Below are positions 1-8,488 of a stretch of 26,165 bases of DNA, in pieces; within the stretch, counting starts at the first letter, position 1, and every line of letters begins with the position of its first letter. Origin of the DNA: CBDUBU01 sp965365465 (GTDB taxonomy: Bacteria > Bacteroidota > Rhodothermia > Rhodothermales > DASSAV01); the NCBI GenBank assembly GCA_965365465.1, contig CBDUBU010000018.1, positions 1-26,165 of the forward strand, in the 5' to 3' direction. Below the pieces are notes generated by a model. It saw nothing but the letters and a program-made list of their open reading frames with translations. It made no database searches and was not told where the DNA came from. The translations under genes and the position numbers were made by a program.

Positions 1-307
1 GCTCCACGCCGATCGGGTAGGCCGTCAGCCCGAACCCTACAGCGGCGACGCTCGAAAATGTGCGGGAGGGCGCACGATCCGGCACAAGCCCATTCCGGGG
101 GTTGGTCGTCTCCCAGAACCAGTCGAACGTACGCGCCTGCAACGTGTCGAGAAAAGGATCGTCAGCCGCCTGCACCGCCGCTTCCGGCGGCTGATCCGAA
201 CAGCCAGACAGAAGGCTGGCGCCGCCCAGCATGGCGCCGGCGCTCAGAAGAAGTGAGGTAAAAAACAGGAAGGGCTGGAGTTTCCGGAGAGGAGTTTGCT
301 TTGCCAT
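1..307 (-). CDS. Glucoamylase-like (GH144-type) lipoprotein, N-terminal part
   Basis: Read on the minus strand from an ATG at 307-305, the frame stays open to the window edge, so only about the first 102 residues are present. It begins with a basic n-region, a hydrophobic stretch (about residues 12-34) and a lipobox LLSGC, with Cys36 as the likely lipidated residue. About 20 residues later comes a segment with FDWFWETTNPRNGLVPDR and SSVAAVGFGLTAYPIG. This matches the start of the glucoamylase-like domain in the upstream neighbour, which has FDYFWYEANPENGLVRDR and ASVAAVGFGLSALTVG. It is therefore a paralogue of that gene, anchored to the membrane and lacking the N-terminal accessory domains. 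The two genes lie 66 bp apart on the same strand and are probably cotranscribed. The family (PF10091, GH144) includes endo-beta-1,2-glucanases; the exact substrate here is unknown. Confidence 0.8.
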   Translation of the reverse strand, partial: MAKQTPLRKLQPFLFFTSLLLSAGAMLGGASLLSGCSDQPPEAAVQAADDPFLDTLQARTFDWFWETTNPRNGLVPDRAPSRTFSSVAAVGFGLTAYPIGVE

Positions 308-373
308 AGAGGTATCTCGATTCTTGTTCTTTGTCATCCGGGCCGCTGCAAAAGCGGAAAAAAAACCTGAAGC

Positions 374-2827
374 CTATGGAACATGAACCAGCGCAATGCT
401 CTTCCGGAAATTAGCCGTTCGGAGCACGCAGTAATATACCCCGCCGGGGAGCGCCGAGGCGTCGAACGCTACGGTGTGGCTTCCTGCCGGTTCAAGCCCG
501 TCTACCAGCGCAGCGACCTCGCGCCCCAGCGCATCGTACAGTTTCACCGTCACGTCGCCCGGCTCGGAAAGCGTGTACCGAATTTCTACAGTCCCGGAAA
601 ACGGATTCGGGAAAGCCCCGTCGAACATCGTCTGGTTCGGCGGCGCCTCAAAATCCTCTGACGGGACAATCACGGCAGGAGTGAATCCGGCGCGTCCCAG
701 ACCACGCCGGATGGACTCGTTCCGCGCGAAGACTTCCCAGACCCTCCCGGTGCGCCCGTTCTCGATCATCAGCAGGATCGGCCCCTGATCGATGCCGAGA
801 TAGTCGGAAGCGAACCAGTTTCGGCCCGGATTGAAGGCATCGCGAAAGCCGTATGGCCCCCATAATTCGCTCCGGTAGGCATCGTACATGGCGCGGAGCA
901 CGTTCAGGGACGCTTCCGGCGTGAAGGCATACGAACCGCCGGGGGCGGTAGGGGTCAGGGTGCCGTCATCGTTCTGCGCGGGCGGCGCGCCCCGCGCCCG
1001 GTACCCGTCCGGCCCGTCGGAGGCCGTGAAGCCCCACATATCGGCGCCATACCCGGCCCGCCGGTTGGGGTTGGCGACGGCGTAGGCCTGCTGCGCCAGC
1101 GTGGCCCGGCGCGAGTTCTCGAAATAGTCGATTCCCTTGCCCCGCATGAAGGCATCCCGAATGCCCCGGAAATCGATCCACACGTGCGAGTACTGGTGGC
1201 CGAACAGGGGCGGGAAGATCAGAAAGGTATAGCCGTAATGCGTTTGCCATTTGTCGTTGTAAGGGCCGGTGTACGCCTGCCAGGCTTCTGGCGCTACGCC
1301 GTGCGTAGGCGACCCCAGCGCAAGCAGGTAAAGCAACATTGCCTCGTTGTACCCCCGGTAGTCGAAGGGGATGAACCCGCTTTCCGGCTTCCACCCGTGG
1401 CTGATGGCCGGAGGGCGCACCTGCGCCCAGGTCCAGTCCACCCGGTTATAGAGGGAGTCGGCGAGGGCGCGCACTTCGGCTTCCTCCGGCGCCTGCCGGT
1501 CGAAGTATTCCCCCACATGCAGTACACCGCCGAGCAGCAATGCCGTATCAATGGTCGATAGCTCCGTAGTCCCCGACCGCGTAGCGGTTTCCATGTTCAG
1601 GAAGTGGTAGAAAAACCCCTTGTAGCCGATGACGCCGGAGGCTTCCGGCCCCTGCGGGCCGTTCCAGAAGGTGCGCAGCGTCGTGAGCACCCGTTCAACC
1701 CCTTCCGCCCGTGTGATCCAGCCGTGGTCGATGCCCACGGTGAGCGCCGACAGCCCGAATCCTACCGCCGCGACGCTGGCCGCCGACCCCGGACGGCTCC
1801 GGTCGCGCACGAGACCGTTTTCCGGGTTCGCCTCGTACCAGAAATAGTCGAACGCCGTCTGCATGACAAAGTCCAGGAAGGCTTCGTCATCCAGTTCGGC
1901 AGGCGTGGCGCTGATGGTTTGCGAATCCGCGCTTTCCAGATCCACGTTGTTCACGGCGCGCACGAGGTAGTGGTAGGTCTGCCCGTTTTCGACTTCCGCA
2001 TCAGCAAAGTGATTGTTAGAGAGCAGGTCGCTAGCCGGCTCGAAAGGCCCGGAGGAGGAGAGGGCGCGGTAAACGCGGTAGCCGGCCAGGTTCGCCTCCG
2101 TATTCTGATCCCAATGCAAAAGGACGCTCCGATCCCCGGCGCGGGTGACGAGTCCCGATGGCGGCGCTGCGGGCGTCACGTCGCCGGCTTCTCCTACGGC
2201 GTGGGTGTAATCTATCCACAAGATCCGGGTAGCCGGGTTTGCCCCGCCGTTCGCAAAGCGGACGGTTTTCACCTGTGCCAGGTCGAACGCACCGTAGGGT
2301 TCAAACGCGCTCAGGGGCACGCTGACACGCTGCCAGGTCGTCGTGTCGGCATCTAACTCGTCGAGGTAGTCTTGCAGGTTGACCAGCGGCGTTTTGTTGT
2401 TTCCGTTGGCGGATTCGAGGCCGAGGCGCGGCAATTCCGCTCCCGGCAGCGCCTCCGATCCGTTCACGAAAAGCACGAGGCTGTCCAACTCAGACAGATC
2501 CACCGGTTCCCATTTCTCCCGTGCGATGAAAAGCTCCCACACGCCGCCCGCGTGCCGGAACTGAAGCAGCCCGCTCGTGGCTCCCGAATAGGCGTGTCCT
2601 GCCTCGACCGGCATTTTGGCGCCGTTCACGAGCCGGAGCTCGTCGCCGCCGTCGGCAAACCCGAAAGAGGCATCCCTGAATCCGGTTCCGGCCACATCGT
2701 CTTCATTAAACAAAATCAGGCCCACCTGCTGCGCTCTCGCCGCCGGAAGCGCGATCATAAACAGCAGAACCAGGCAAAGCAGAGGGCGCAGCCACATTTC
2801 AGGCACGGGAACAGGAGCGTTGGTCAT
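374..2827 (-). CDS. Secreted multidomain glucoamylase-like glycosidase (GH144-type) with T9SS-like tail
   Basis: This 817-residue secreted protein has several domains in order. A signal peptide covers about residues 11-32, ending ALPAARA. A beta-rich, carbohydrate-binding-like domain follows at about 38-212, then a fibronectin type III domain (about 220-310, with LLHWDQNTEANLAGYRVYR and TYHYLVRAVN). The glucoamylase-like catalytic domain spans about 313-712. It shows FDYFWYEANPENGLVRDR, ELSTIDTALLLGG, FGHQYSHVWIDFRGIRD, TASDGPDGY and DYLGIDQGPILLMIENGR. The C-terminal 80 residues (PNPFSGTVEIRYTL, LYDALGREVAAL, LPGGVYYCVL) resemble the type IX secretion sorting and FlgD-Ig-like tails of Bacteroidota. 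Known relatives (PF10091/GH144) cleave beta-1,2-glucans; activity on another beta-glucan is possible. The start could also be Met11, nearer the signal peptide, since neither ATG has a good Shine-Dalgarno site. A lipoprotein paralogue follows directly downstream. Confidence 0.88.
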   Translation of the reverse strand: MTNAPVPVPEMWLRPLLCLVLLFMIALPAARAQQVGLILFNEDDVAGTGFRDASFGFADGGDELRLVNGAKMPVEAGHAYSGATSGLLQFRHAGGVWELFIAREKWEPVDLSELDSLVLFVNGSEALPGAELPRLGLESANGNNKTPLVNLQDYLDELDADTTTWQRVSVPLSAFEPYGAFDLAQVKTVRFANGGANPATRILWIDYTHAVGEAGDVTPAAPPSGLVTRAGDRSVLLHWDQNTEANLAGYRVYRALSSSGPFEPASDLLSNNHFADAEVENGQTYHYLVRAVNNVDLESADSQTISATPAELDDEAFLDFVMQTAFDYFWYEANPENGLVRDRSRPGSAASVAAVGFGLSALTVGIDHGWITRAEGVERVLTTLRTFWNGPQGPEASGVIGYKGFFYHFLNMETATRSGTTELSTIDTALLLGGVLHVGEYFDRQAPEEAEVRALADSLYNRVDWTWAQVRPPAISHGWKPESGFIPFDYRGYNEAMLLYLLALGSPTHGVAPEAWQAYTGPYNDKWQTHYGYTFLIFPPLFGHQYSHVWIDFRGIRDAFMRGKGIDYFENSRRATLAQQAYAVANPNRRAGYGADMWGFTASDGPDGYRARGAPPAQNDDGTLTPTAPGGSYAFTPEASLNVLRAMYDAYRSELWGPYGFRDAFNPGRNWFASDYLGIDQGPILLMIENGRTGRVWEVFARNESIRRGLGRAGFTPAVIVPSEDFEAPPNQTMFDGAFPNPFSGTVEIRYTLSEPGDVTVKLYDALGREVAALVDGLEPAGSHTVAFDASALPGGVYYCVLRTANFRKSIALVHVP

Positions 2828-3035
2828 TCTTTCCGCATCATGGTATCATCTGGAACGGACTTGTGCAATGCCGGACGCAGGCAGGGTGAGGCCGATTCCG
2901 GGAAGATGAAAACCAGGTTTGAGGGAAACGGGTCGTATATTGCGTCCTTGCGCCTTTGTTTTGCGGCGTGAAGGCATCTGCCGCGAACCGAGACAGCTTC
3001 CGAAAACCGCATTCTCTCATCTATACGCCTGCACG

Positions 3036-3863
3036 ATGCAGTACGATCCTGTCAAAGACCGGCTGGGGGATTTCTTCAGCCGGGAGCCTTTGCTCCAGCG
3101 GCTTTTTTACCGGCTGCTCGACCTGTTTTTCCTGCGAGCCTGGTACGTCAGGCGGGAGATCCGCCGCCTGTTCGGCAGCATGGAGCCGGATCGTCCGATC
3201 CGGGTTCTGGATGCAGGAACCGGCTTCGGGCAGTATGCCTGGTTCATGGCCCGTACGTGGCCCCGCGCCCGCGTGCTCGCCGTGGACCTCAAGGAGGATT
3301 ACCTGGACAATGCCCGGCGCTTTTTCGAGCGCACGCCCCAGGCCGCGCAGGTTGATTTTGCCTTTGAAGACCTGACCGACCTGAAGGCGGAAGGGCCATT
3401 CGACTTCATCCTCTCCGTTGATGTGATGGAACATATCGAGGACGACCGGGCGGTGTTTCGCCATTTCGCCCGCGTGCTCGCGCCGGGCGGCTATGTGCTC
3501 ATCAATACCCCTTCCGACCTCGGCGGCTCGGACGTGCAGGGCGAGGAGGATGCCGGCTTCATCGGGGAACACGTGCGGGACGGATACAACCTGGCCGACC
3601 TCGAAGGCAAACTCCGCGAGGCAGGGCTGGAGCCGGTGCGAAGCATCTACACCTACGGCCCTTACGGATCGTTCGCCTGGCGCTTGCTCATCAAATACCC
3701 GATCCGGATGCTAGACAAAAGCCGCTTTGCAGGGCTGCTGCTGCCATTCTACTACCTGCCCGTGCTGCCGGTCGGACTGCTGCTGAACGCCCGCGACGTG
3801 CGCCGCCGAAACCCACGCGGCACAGGCCTCCTCGTAACCGCCCGGAAGCCCCACGCCGCCTGA
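3036..3863 (+). CDS. Class I SAM-dependent methyltransferase
   Basis: The product is a 275-residue cytosolic methyltransferase of the Methyltransf_11 type. Motif I is VLDAGTGFGQY at about residues 57-67. The acidic residue at the end of strand 2 is Asp84 in VLAVDL, and a motif-II/III-like FDFILSVDVMEHIEDD lies near 122-137. These are followed by VLAPGGYVLINTPS. The C-terminal part (about 205-255, with LLLPFYYLPVLPVGLLL) is hydrophobic and may contact membrane or a lipid substrate; this is inference. The frame is open upstream to 2919, but the Met at 3036 lies just ahead of the conserved fold and gives the usual family length, so I prefer it. It is divergent from the glycosidase gene and separated by 373 bp from pyrG. 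The substrate cannot be read from the sequence. Confidence 0.82.
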   Translation: MQYDPVKDRLGDFFSREPLLQRLFYRLLDLFFLRAWYVRREIRRLFGSMEPDRPIRVLDAGTGFGQYAWFMARTWPRARVLAVDLKEDYLDNARRFFERTPQAAQVDFAFEDLTDLKAEGPFDFILSVDVMEHIEDDRAVFRHFARVLAPGGYVLINTPSDLGGSDVQGEEDAGFIGEHVRDGYNLADLEGKLREAGLEPVRSIYTYGPYGSFAWRLLIKYPIRMLDKSRFAGLLLPFYYLPVLPVGLLLNARDVRRRNPRGTGLLVTARKPHAA

Positions 3864-4236
3864 ACCTGAGCGCAGAGGCAGACGCCAGGAATTATCAACG
3901 ACGATACGGTTTGTTCTCGTAACCTGCCCGGCTTGCGGCAGACCGACGCGCCTGGATAGGAGAAGTCCGTCGGCGGCGATGGGGAGGCAGTCGCTTGCGA
4001 CTTGCTCGACGCTGCCATGAATCCAATGCGCCAGACAGTCTCTGAAGTAGGGCAAAAGCCAAATCGTTGCGCGGGCCTAAAAAGCCATGCAGGTTTCAAC
4101 GGATCTTTCTTCCCTCATTGGGCCGGATGCCGTATCTTGTACGGGCGCATCCTTCATGTGCCCTCCGCTGACGTTCGCCTTCCGGCGAATCCCGACAACG
4201 GCCTTCCTCCGGCACTCTAGTTAAACGGTTTTACTC
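3864..4236. other. Intergenic region upstream of pyrG, no convincing gene
   Basis: These 373 bp lie between the methyltransferase stop and the GTG start of pyrG. I see no convincing gene. A minus-strand frame of about 114 codons (3711-4055) overlaps the methyltransferase 3' end, shows no recognisable domain and is probably a shadow. The region holds a short inverted repeat at 3989-4002. It also holds TATCTTGT at 4133-4140, which partly resembles the Bacteroidota -7 box TAnnTTTG but has no good -33 TTTG at 19 bp. The pyrG promoter most likely lies in the last 130 bp. Confidence 0.5.
3989..4002. repeat. Short perfect inverted repeat in the pyrG upstream region
   Basis: The sequence reads AGTCGC-TT-GCGACT, a 6-bp perfect stem with a 2-nt centre. 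It sits inside a longer imperfect fold, because GGCAG (3986-3990) can pair with CTGCC (4012-4016) instead. No T-run follows on either side, so it is not an intrinsic terminator for the methyltransferase gene. It could be an operator or a structural remnant; no function is assigned. Confidence 0.35.
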
Positions 4237-5937
4237 GTGCAGACCAAGTACATCTTCGTGACGGGTGGGGTAACCTCCTCCCTGGGAAAAGGAATCGTTT
4301 GCGCTTCCCTCGGCAGGCTCCTCGAAGCACGCGGCCTGCGCGTGACGATCCAGAAACTGGACCCCTACATCAACGTCGATCCGGGCACCATGAACCCGTA
4401 CGAACACGGCGAGGTGTTCGTAACAATGGACGGCGCGGAGACAGACCTGGACCTGGGCCACTACGAGCGGTTTCTGGGCCGCCCGACGAGCCAGGCCAAC
4501 AACGTGACCACCGGTCGCATCTACCTGGAAGTCATCACCAAGGAGCGGGCCGGCGCTTACCTCGGCAAAACCGTTCAGGTCGTGCCCCACATCATCGACG
4601 AGATCAAGCACTGGATGCAGAAGCTCGGCGAGACGGGCGAGTACGACGTGGTGATTTCGGAGATCGGCGGCACCGTGGGCGACATCGAGAGCCAGCCTTA
4701 CCTGGAAGCCATCCGGCAGTTCCGTTTCGAGGTCGGGGTGCGCAACGCCATGGACGTACACCTGACGCTGGTGCCCTATCTTGCTGCCGCAGGCGAGTTA
4801 AAGACGAAGCCGACGCAGCACTCCGTCAAGACCCTGCTCTCGTACGGCCTCCAGCCCGACGTGCTGATCTGCCGTGCGGAACATCCCTTGGAGCCGGATC
4901 TGCGGCGCAAGATCGCCCTGTTCTGCAACGTCGAGCCGCGCGCCGTGATGGCTTCGCTGGATGCGGAATCGATCTACGAGGTGCCTCTGTTGCTGAAAGA
5001 AGAGGGCCTCGACGACATCGTGATGGAACGGCTGAACATCACCTCGACCTGCAACGACGAGCCGCTTCACGCCGAGCACCAGCTCGATGACTGGATCGAT
5101 TTCCTGCGCAAGCTGAAGAACCCGCAGGGTACTGTCCGTATTGCGCTGGTCGGCAAGTACGTGGAACATCAGGATGCGTACAAGTCGATCACGGAAAGTT
5201 TCGTGCTTTCCGGGGCGGCGAATCAGGTTCAGGTGGAATTGGAATACGTGCTTTCCGATCAACTCACGCCCGCCAACGTCCATGAGAGGCTGGCCGACGT
5301 GGCCGGCATCGTCGTGGCGCCGGGCTTCGGCGACCGGGGCATCGAAGGCAAAATCGCAGCCGTCCGGTACGCCCGTGAAAACGACATTCCGTTTTTCGGG
5401 ATCTGCCTGGGGATGCAGTGCGCCGTCATCGAGTACGCACGCAACGTGTGCGGATGGGAAGACGCCCATTCGACGGAGTTCAATCCGGAAACGCTGCACC
5501 CGGTCATCGACATCATGGAAGAGCAGAAGCGCATAACCGACAAGGGAGGAACCATGCGCCTGGGCGCGTATGACTGCCGGCTGCTCGAAGGATCCCGCGT
5601 GCGCGAGATTTACGGCGTGCCGGAGGTGCAGGAGCGGCATCGCCACCGCTTTGAGGTCAACAACGTCCTGCGTTACCGACTGCTCGAACACGGGATGCAT
5701 TTCTCCGGGATCAACCCGGATCGGGACCTGGTCGAGATCATCGAATTGCCGGACAAGCGGTGGTTTTTCGGCTGCCAGTTCCACCCTGAGTACAAAAGCA
5801 CCGTTGGAAGACCGCATCCGCTGTTCCGATCGTTCGTAGAGGCGTGCGTGAGCTACGCGCGGGAGAAGGACATGATGAAAACACCGCGCCCCCCACGGCG
5901 GCAAAAAGTCTCCCGCCTCGCCAGCGCGAAGATGTAG
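4237..5937 (+). CDS. pyrG: CTP synthase (glutamine-hydrolysing)
   Basis: CTP synthase converts UTP to CTP using ATP and glutamine-derived ammonia, the last step of de novo pyrimidine nucleotide synthesis. The N-terminal synthetase domain starts YIFVTGGVTSSLGKG (P-loop) and continues with QKLDPYINVDPGTMNPYEHGE, SEIGGTVGDIES and LKTKPTQHSVKTL. The class I glutamine amidotransferase domain begins near residue 303 (IALVGKYVEHQDAYKS). It has the nucleophile Cys390 in GICLGMQ and the pair His516/Glu518 in FHPEY, so the triad is complete. The start is GTG at 4237, placed exactly where the family N-terminus begins, and no ATG is available there. At 566 residues it is slightly longer than the usual 530-550 because of a basic C-terminal tail (about 20 residues). 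It converges with the SDR gene, 21 bp apart. Confidence 0.98.
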   Translation: MQTKYIFVTGGVTSSLGKGIVCASLGRLLEARGLRVTIQKLDPYINVDPGTMNPYEHGEVFVTMDGAETDLDLGHYERFLGRPTSQANNVTTGRIYLEVITKERAGAYLGKTVQVVPHIIDEIKHWMQKLGETGEYDVVISEIGGTVGDIESQPYLEAIRQFRFEVGVRNAMDVHLTLVPYLAAAGELKTKPTQHSVKTLLSYGLQPDVLICRAEHPLEPDLRRKIALFCNVEPRAVMASLDAESIYEVPLLLKEEGLDDIVMERLNITSTCNDEPLHAEHQLDDWIDFLRKLKNPQGTVRIALVGKYVEHQDAYKSITESFVLSGAANQVQVELEYVLSDQLTPANVHERLADVAGIVVAPGFGDRGIEGKIAAVRYARENDIPFFGICLGMQCAVIEYARNVCGWEDAHSTEFNPETLHPVIDIMEEQKRITDKGGTMRLGAYDCRLLEGSRVREIYGVPEVQERHRHRFEVNNVLRYRLLEHGMHFSGINPDRDLVEIIELPDKRWFFGCQFHPEYKSTVGRPHPLFRSFVEACVSYAREKDMMKTPRPPRRQKVSRLASAKM

Positions 5938-5958
5938 CGCCGCGTTTCCGCCTCCGGA

Positions 5959-6960
5959 TCAGCGCCTGCCGGTCCAGAGCGCCGCCGCAAGGCCCGCCAG
6001 CCCGGCGCCGGCCAACGCCAGCCAGCGCTTGTTCTTCGAGGCCCACAGTTCCGGACTGAAGGAGCGGGCGCGATCGTCAAAATCGCCGTGTGCGCTGTAG
6101 TCGCCGGGGACCGGCTCGAACAGGTTGTCCGGGCGATTCGGGTCGGCGGGTTCGTCGCGCTGCTGGCTCTCGAAGCCCGTTTTCGCCAGATACCGGTCGG
6201 CCAGGCCCGGCGCGATCTTGTTGCCGACGATGGCCTTGACGCTCGGATAGCCGACGTACACCTCGCGGCGGTCATGATAGGCCGACCAGATGATGGCGTC
6301 CGCCGCAACCTCCGGCTGGTAAATGGGCGGCACGGGCTGGGCCTTGTTCGGCAGCTTGCTCCGTACCCAGTTGAACTGCGGCGTGTTCAGCGCCGGCATC
6401 TGCACCATCGAAATCTTGACCTTGCTGCCATAATGCAGCAGTTCGGATCTGACCGAGTCGAACATCCCCTCGATAGCGTGTTTGGCGCCGCAGTAGGCGC
6501 TCTGGAGCGGAATGCCCCGGTAGGCCAGCGCCGAGCCGACCAGCACGATGGCGCCCCGGTCGCGCGGGAGCATCCGCTTGAGGGCCGACTGGGTTCCCCA
6601 CACCGTTCCGTGATACACCACGTCGGTCACACGCTCGAATTCATCCGGCTCGACATCCTTGAACTCGGCAAACACCGAGGTCATGGCGTTATTGACCCAG
6701 ATGTCAATCGGGCCGAATTCGTTCTCGACGGCTTCGGCGGCGGCTTCCACCTGATCGGCAAAAGCCACGTCAGTCGGCAGGGCCAAGGCCTTGCCGCCGA
6801 GGTCTTCGACCTCCTTCCGGGCCTCCTCCAGACGGGCCTCGCCACGGGCCAGCAAGCCGATGTGCGCGCCCCGCCGGGCAAACGCCTGCGCCGTCGCCCG
6901 GCCCACGCCCGCCGTGGCCCCGGTGATGACAACCACTTCCGGTCTGTCCAGTAATTCCAT
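5959..6960 (-). CDS. SDR-family oxidoreductase with C-terminal extension and membrane anchor
   Basis: This is a short-chain dehydrogenase/reductase of 333 residues. The cofactor loop is TGATAGVG (residues 13-20), followed by NNAM (90-93). The catalytic set is Ser143 in VGSALAYRG and Tyr156-x3-Lys160 in YCGAK. The first 250 residues are the Rossmann fold. An extension follows with a DNLFEPVPGDYSAHGDFDDRA segment that I recall from a common long SDR subgroup, then a probable transmembrane helix at about 311-329 (WLALAGAGLAGLAAALW) and a basic end. The upstream frame reaches 6996, but the ATG at 6960 is preceded by GGAG with a 9-nt spacer and lies just before the fold, so it is the better start. 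The substrate is unknown. It is divergent from the next methyltransferase and convergent with pyrG. Confidence 0.88.
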   Translation of the reverse strand: MELLDRPEVVVITGATAGVGRATAQAFARRGAHIGLLARGEARLEEARKEVEDLGGKALALPTDVAFADQVEAAAEAVENEFGPIDIWVNNAMTSVFAEFKDVEPDEFERVTDVVYHGTVWGTQSALKRMLPRDRGAIVLVGSALAYRGIPLQSAYCGAKHAIEGMFDSVRSELLHYGSKVKISMVQMPALNTPQFNWVRSKLPNKAQPVPPIYQPEVAADAIIWSAYHDRREVYVGYPSVKAIVGNKIAPGLADRYLAKTGFESQQRDEPADPNRPDNLFEPVPGDYSAHGDFDDRARSFSPELWASKNKRWLALAGAGLAGLAAALWTGRR

Positions 6961-7162
6961 TTTTTCTTTCTCCGTTTGTCGCCCTTTTTTGACCATTGTT
7001 ACTCTTACAGGCAGGGGCGGAAACGGTTTGGTTCGGGATGTGACGTATTATCCACAATTGCGCCGGGGTTGGCCTGTGTGCAGCTCCTTTACGCAAAAAC
7101 CATCCGGCATCTACGAATGCGTATGCCATACCTCAAACAGAAAGGTCGTCTTGCCGGCATCT

Positions 7163-7927
7163 ATGACAACGCCTTCTGATTTTTACGATGCGCTCACGCC
7201 CTACTACCACCTCATCTTTGCCGACTGGAAGGAGAGTATGCGGCGGCAGGGGCAGGCGCTCGACGCGCTGATCCGCGCCCGGAGCGAGCGTCCGCCCCGA
7301 ACGGTCCTGGATGTGTCGTGCGGCATCGGCACGCAGTCGCTTGCTCTGGCAGCGCTCGGCTACGACGTGACAGCCTCGGATCTGTCCAGCGCCGCCGTCG
7401 AGCGAGCAGCCCGCGAGGCGCGCAAGCGCGGGCTAACGGTCGCCTTCAGCGTGGCTGACATGAAGGCGGCAGCCGATCATCACGGCCGCACTTTCGATGT
7501 CGTGATCGCCTGTGACAACGCGATCCCGCACCTGCTCACCGATGCCGAAATCCTGCAGGCGTTCAGGCAATGCTACAGAGCGCTTGCGCCAGGCGGTCTC
7601 TGCGTGGTCTCGGTGCGCGACTATGACGCGCTCGAACAGGGGGGTACGCAGGTCCATCCCTACGGCGCACGCATGGAAGGAGACACGCGGTACGTGCTTT
7701 TGCAGGTGTGGGAGTGGGCGGGCGAACGCTATGACACGACCATGTATGTGATCAGGCATCCGGTCGGTGAGAAACCCGTAGTGATCTCGGCGCAGGCGAC
7801 GTACTACGCCGTATCCATCGGGACACTCGCAAATCTCATGGCGCAGGCAGGCTTTGCCGGTGTGGAGCGAATCGATGATGCGTTCTACCAGCCGATCCTC
7901 ATGGGTCGCCGCCCGCCAGGGGTATGA
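7163..7927 (+). CDS. Class I SAM-dependent methyltransferase
   Basis: This predicted cytosolic methyltransferase has 254 residues. The N-terminal segment DFYDALTPYYHLIFADWKESMRRQ precedes motif I, VLDVSCGIGTQSLALA (about 48-63). Asp73 in VTASDLS is the probable ribose-binding acid. FDVVIACDNAIPHLL near 111-126 is the post-II motif, and LAPGGLCVVSVRDY the motif III region. The frame runs upstream to 6791 through the SDR gene, but the ATG at 7163 fits the family start and keeps the gene out of its neighbour. The N-terminal tyrosine-rich start is reminiscent of small-molecule (glycine/sarcosine-type) N-methyltransferases, but I cannot assign the substrate. It shares a 202-bp divergent intergenic region with the SDR gene. 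Confidence 0.84.
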   Translation: MTTPSDFYDALTPYYHLIFADWKESMRRQGQALDALIRARSERPPRTVLDVSCGIGTQSLALAALGYDVTASDLSSAAVERAAREARKRGLTVAFSVADMKAAADHHGRTFDVVIACDNAIPHLLTDAEILQAFRQCYRALAPGGLCVVSVRDYDALEQGGTQVHPYGARMEGDTRYVLLQVWEWAGERYDTTMYVIRHPVGEKPVVISAQATYYAVSIGTLANLMAQAGFAGVERIDDAFYQPILMGRRPPGV

Positions 7928-8131
7928 TTCTGCCGGCTGCGCCTGGTGAAAAAGCAAGGTGGGCAACAGGCTGCCCGGCTATGCACGCCCACAATTCAGG
8001 GGGGCGAACCATTGCCGGGGGCGTTACGATAAGCGCCGGCAAATCGTCTATGGGACATTGCCAGTTCCTGTGTTGCTCCCGGTTCAGTTTCCAGAGGCTG
8101 GGGCGAATCTGCCTGCAAGCACGCGCGTACA

Positions 8132-8488
8132 ATGGGAACGATGAACCCGACCCCAACATACCCTGTCCCCGATGCCTTGCACGTACAGGCTGTGCTCCAG
8201 CGCATCGTGCCTGCCTTCGATCCGTTGCAGGTGATCGTTTTTGGCTCGTATGCGCGGCGCGAGCAACAGCCTGGCAGCGACCTCGATCTGCTCGTCGTGC
8301 TGCCTGACGCAAAGAACCGGCTCAAGGCGACGGCGGCCCTTCGCCACGCCGTGGCAGATCTGCCCCTCTCGAAGGACATCATCGTGACGACGCCCGAAGA
8401 GATTGCGCAGCGCCGCGACTCCTGCTGGCACATCGTGGGCTATGCTTTGCGGGAGGGACGAACCGTGTATACACGCAAAGCGCCATGA
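8132..8488 (+). CDS. Minimal nucleotidyltransferase (MNT-type, HEPN partner)
   Basis: This is a small protein of 118 residues of the polymerase-beta nucleotidyltransferase superfamily (PF01909-like). The core is VIVFGSYARREQQPGSDLDLLVVL, with Gly-Ser at 38-39 and the metal-binding pair Asp50/Asp52, so the catalytic motif GSx(n)DxD is intact. Family members pair with HEPN proteins, and in the studied MntA/HepT systems the nucleotidyltransferase AMPylates and neutralises the HEPN toxin. Here the stop overlaps the start of the HEPN gene (ATGA at 8485-8488), which implies translational coupling and supports the pairing. The start may instead be the ATG at 8141, three codons in. The conclusion that it acts as antitoxin to its neighbour is by analogy. 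Confidence 0.85.
   Translation: MGTMNPTPTYPVPDALHVQAVLQRIVPAFDPLQVIVFGSYARREQQPGSDLDLLVVLPDAKNRLKATAALRHAVADLPLSKDIIVTTPEEIAQRRDSCWHIVGYALREGRTVYTRKAP

Noticed and set aside
341..355. Hairpin CCGC...GCGG next to an A-run between the two glucoamylase-like genes
   Set aside because: For the minus-strand gene the T-run precedes the hairpin instead of following it, so it does not form an intrinsic terminator.
1604..2356. Plus-strand frame of 250 codons inside the secreted glycosidase gene
   Set aside because: The minus-strand frame has continuous domain homology; the plus frame has no domain and an Arg/Gly/Val-rich shadow composition.
4798..5904. Long minus-strand reading frame (368 codons) opposite pyrG
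   Set aside because: It lies wholly within a clear pyrG gene, has no recognisable domain, and is the usual GC-rich antisense shadow.
7928..8131. Possible small gene or mobile-element remnant between the second methyltransferase and the NTase gene
   Set aside because: Frames here are short, show no domain and overlap neighbours; no terminal inverted repeats or target duplications are seen.
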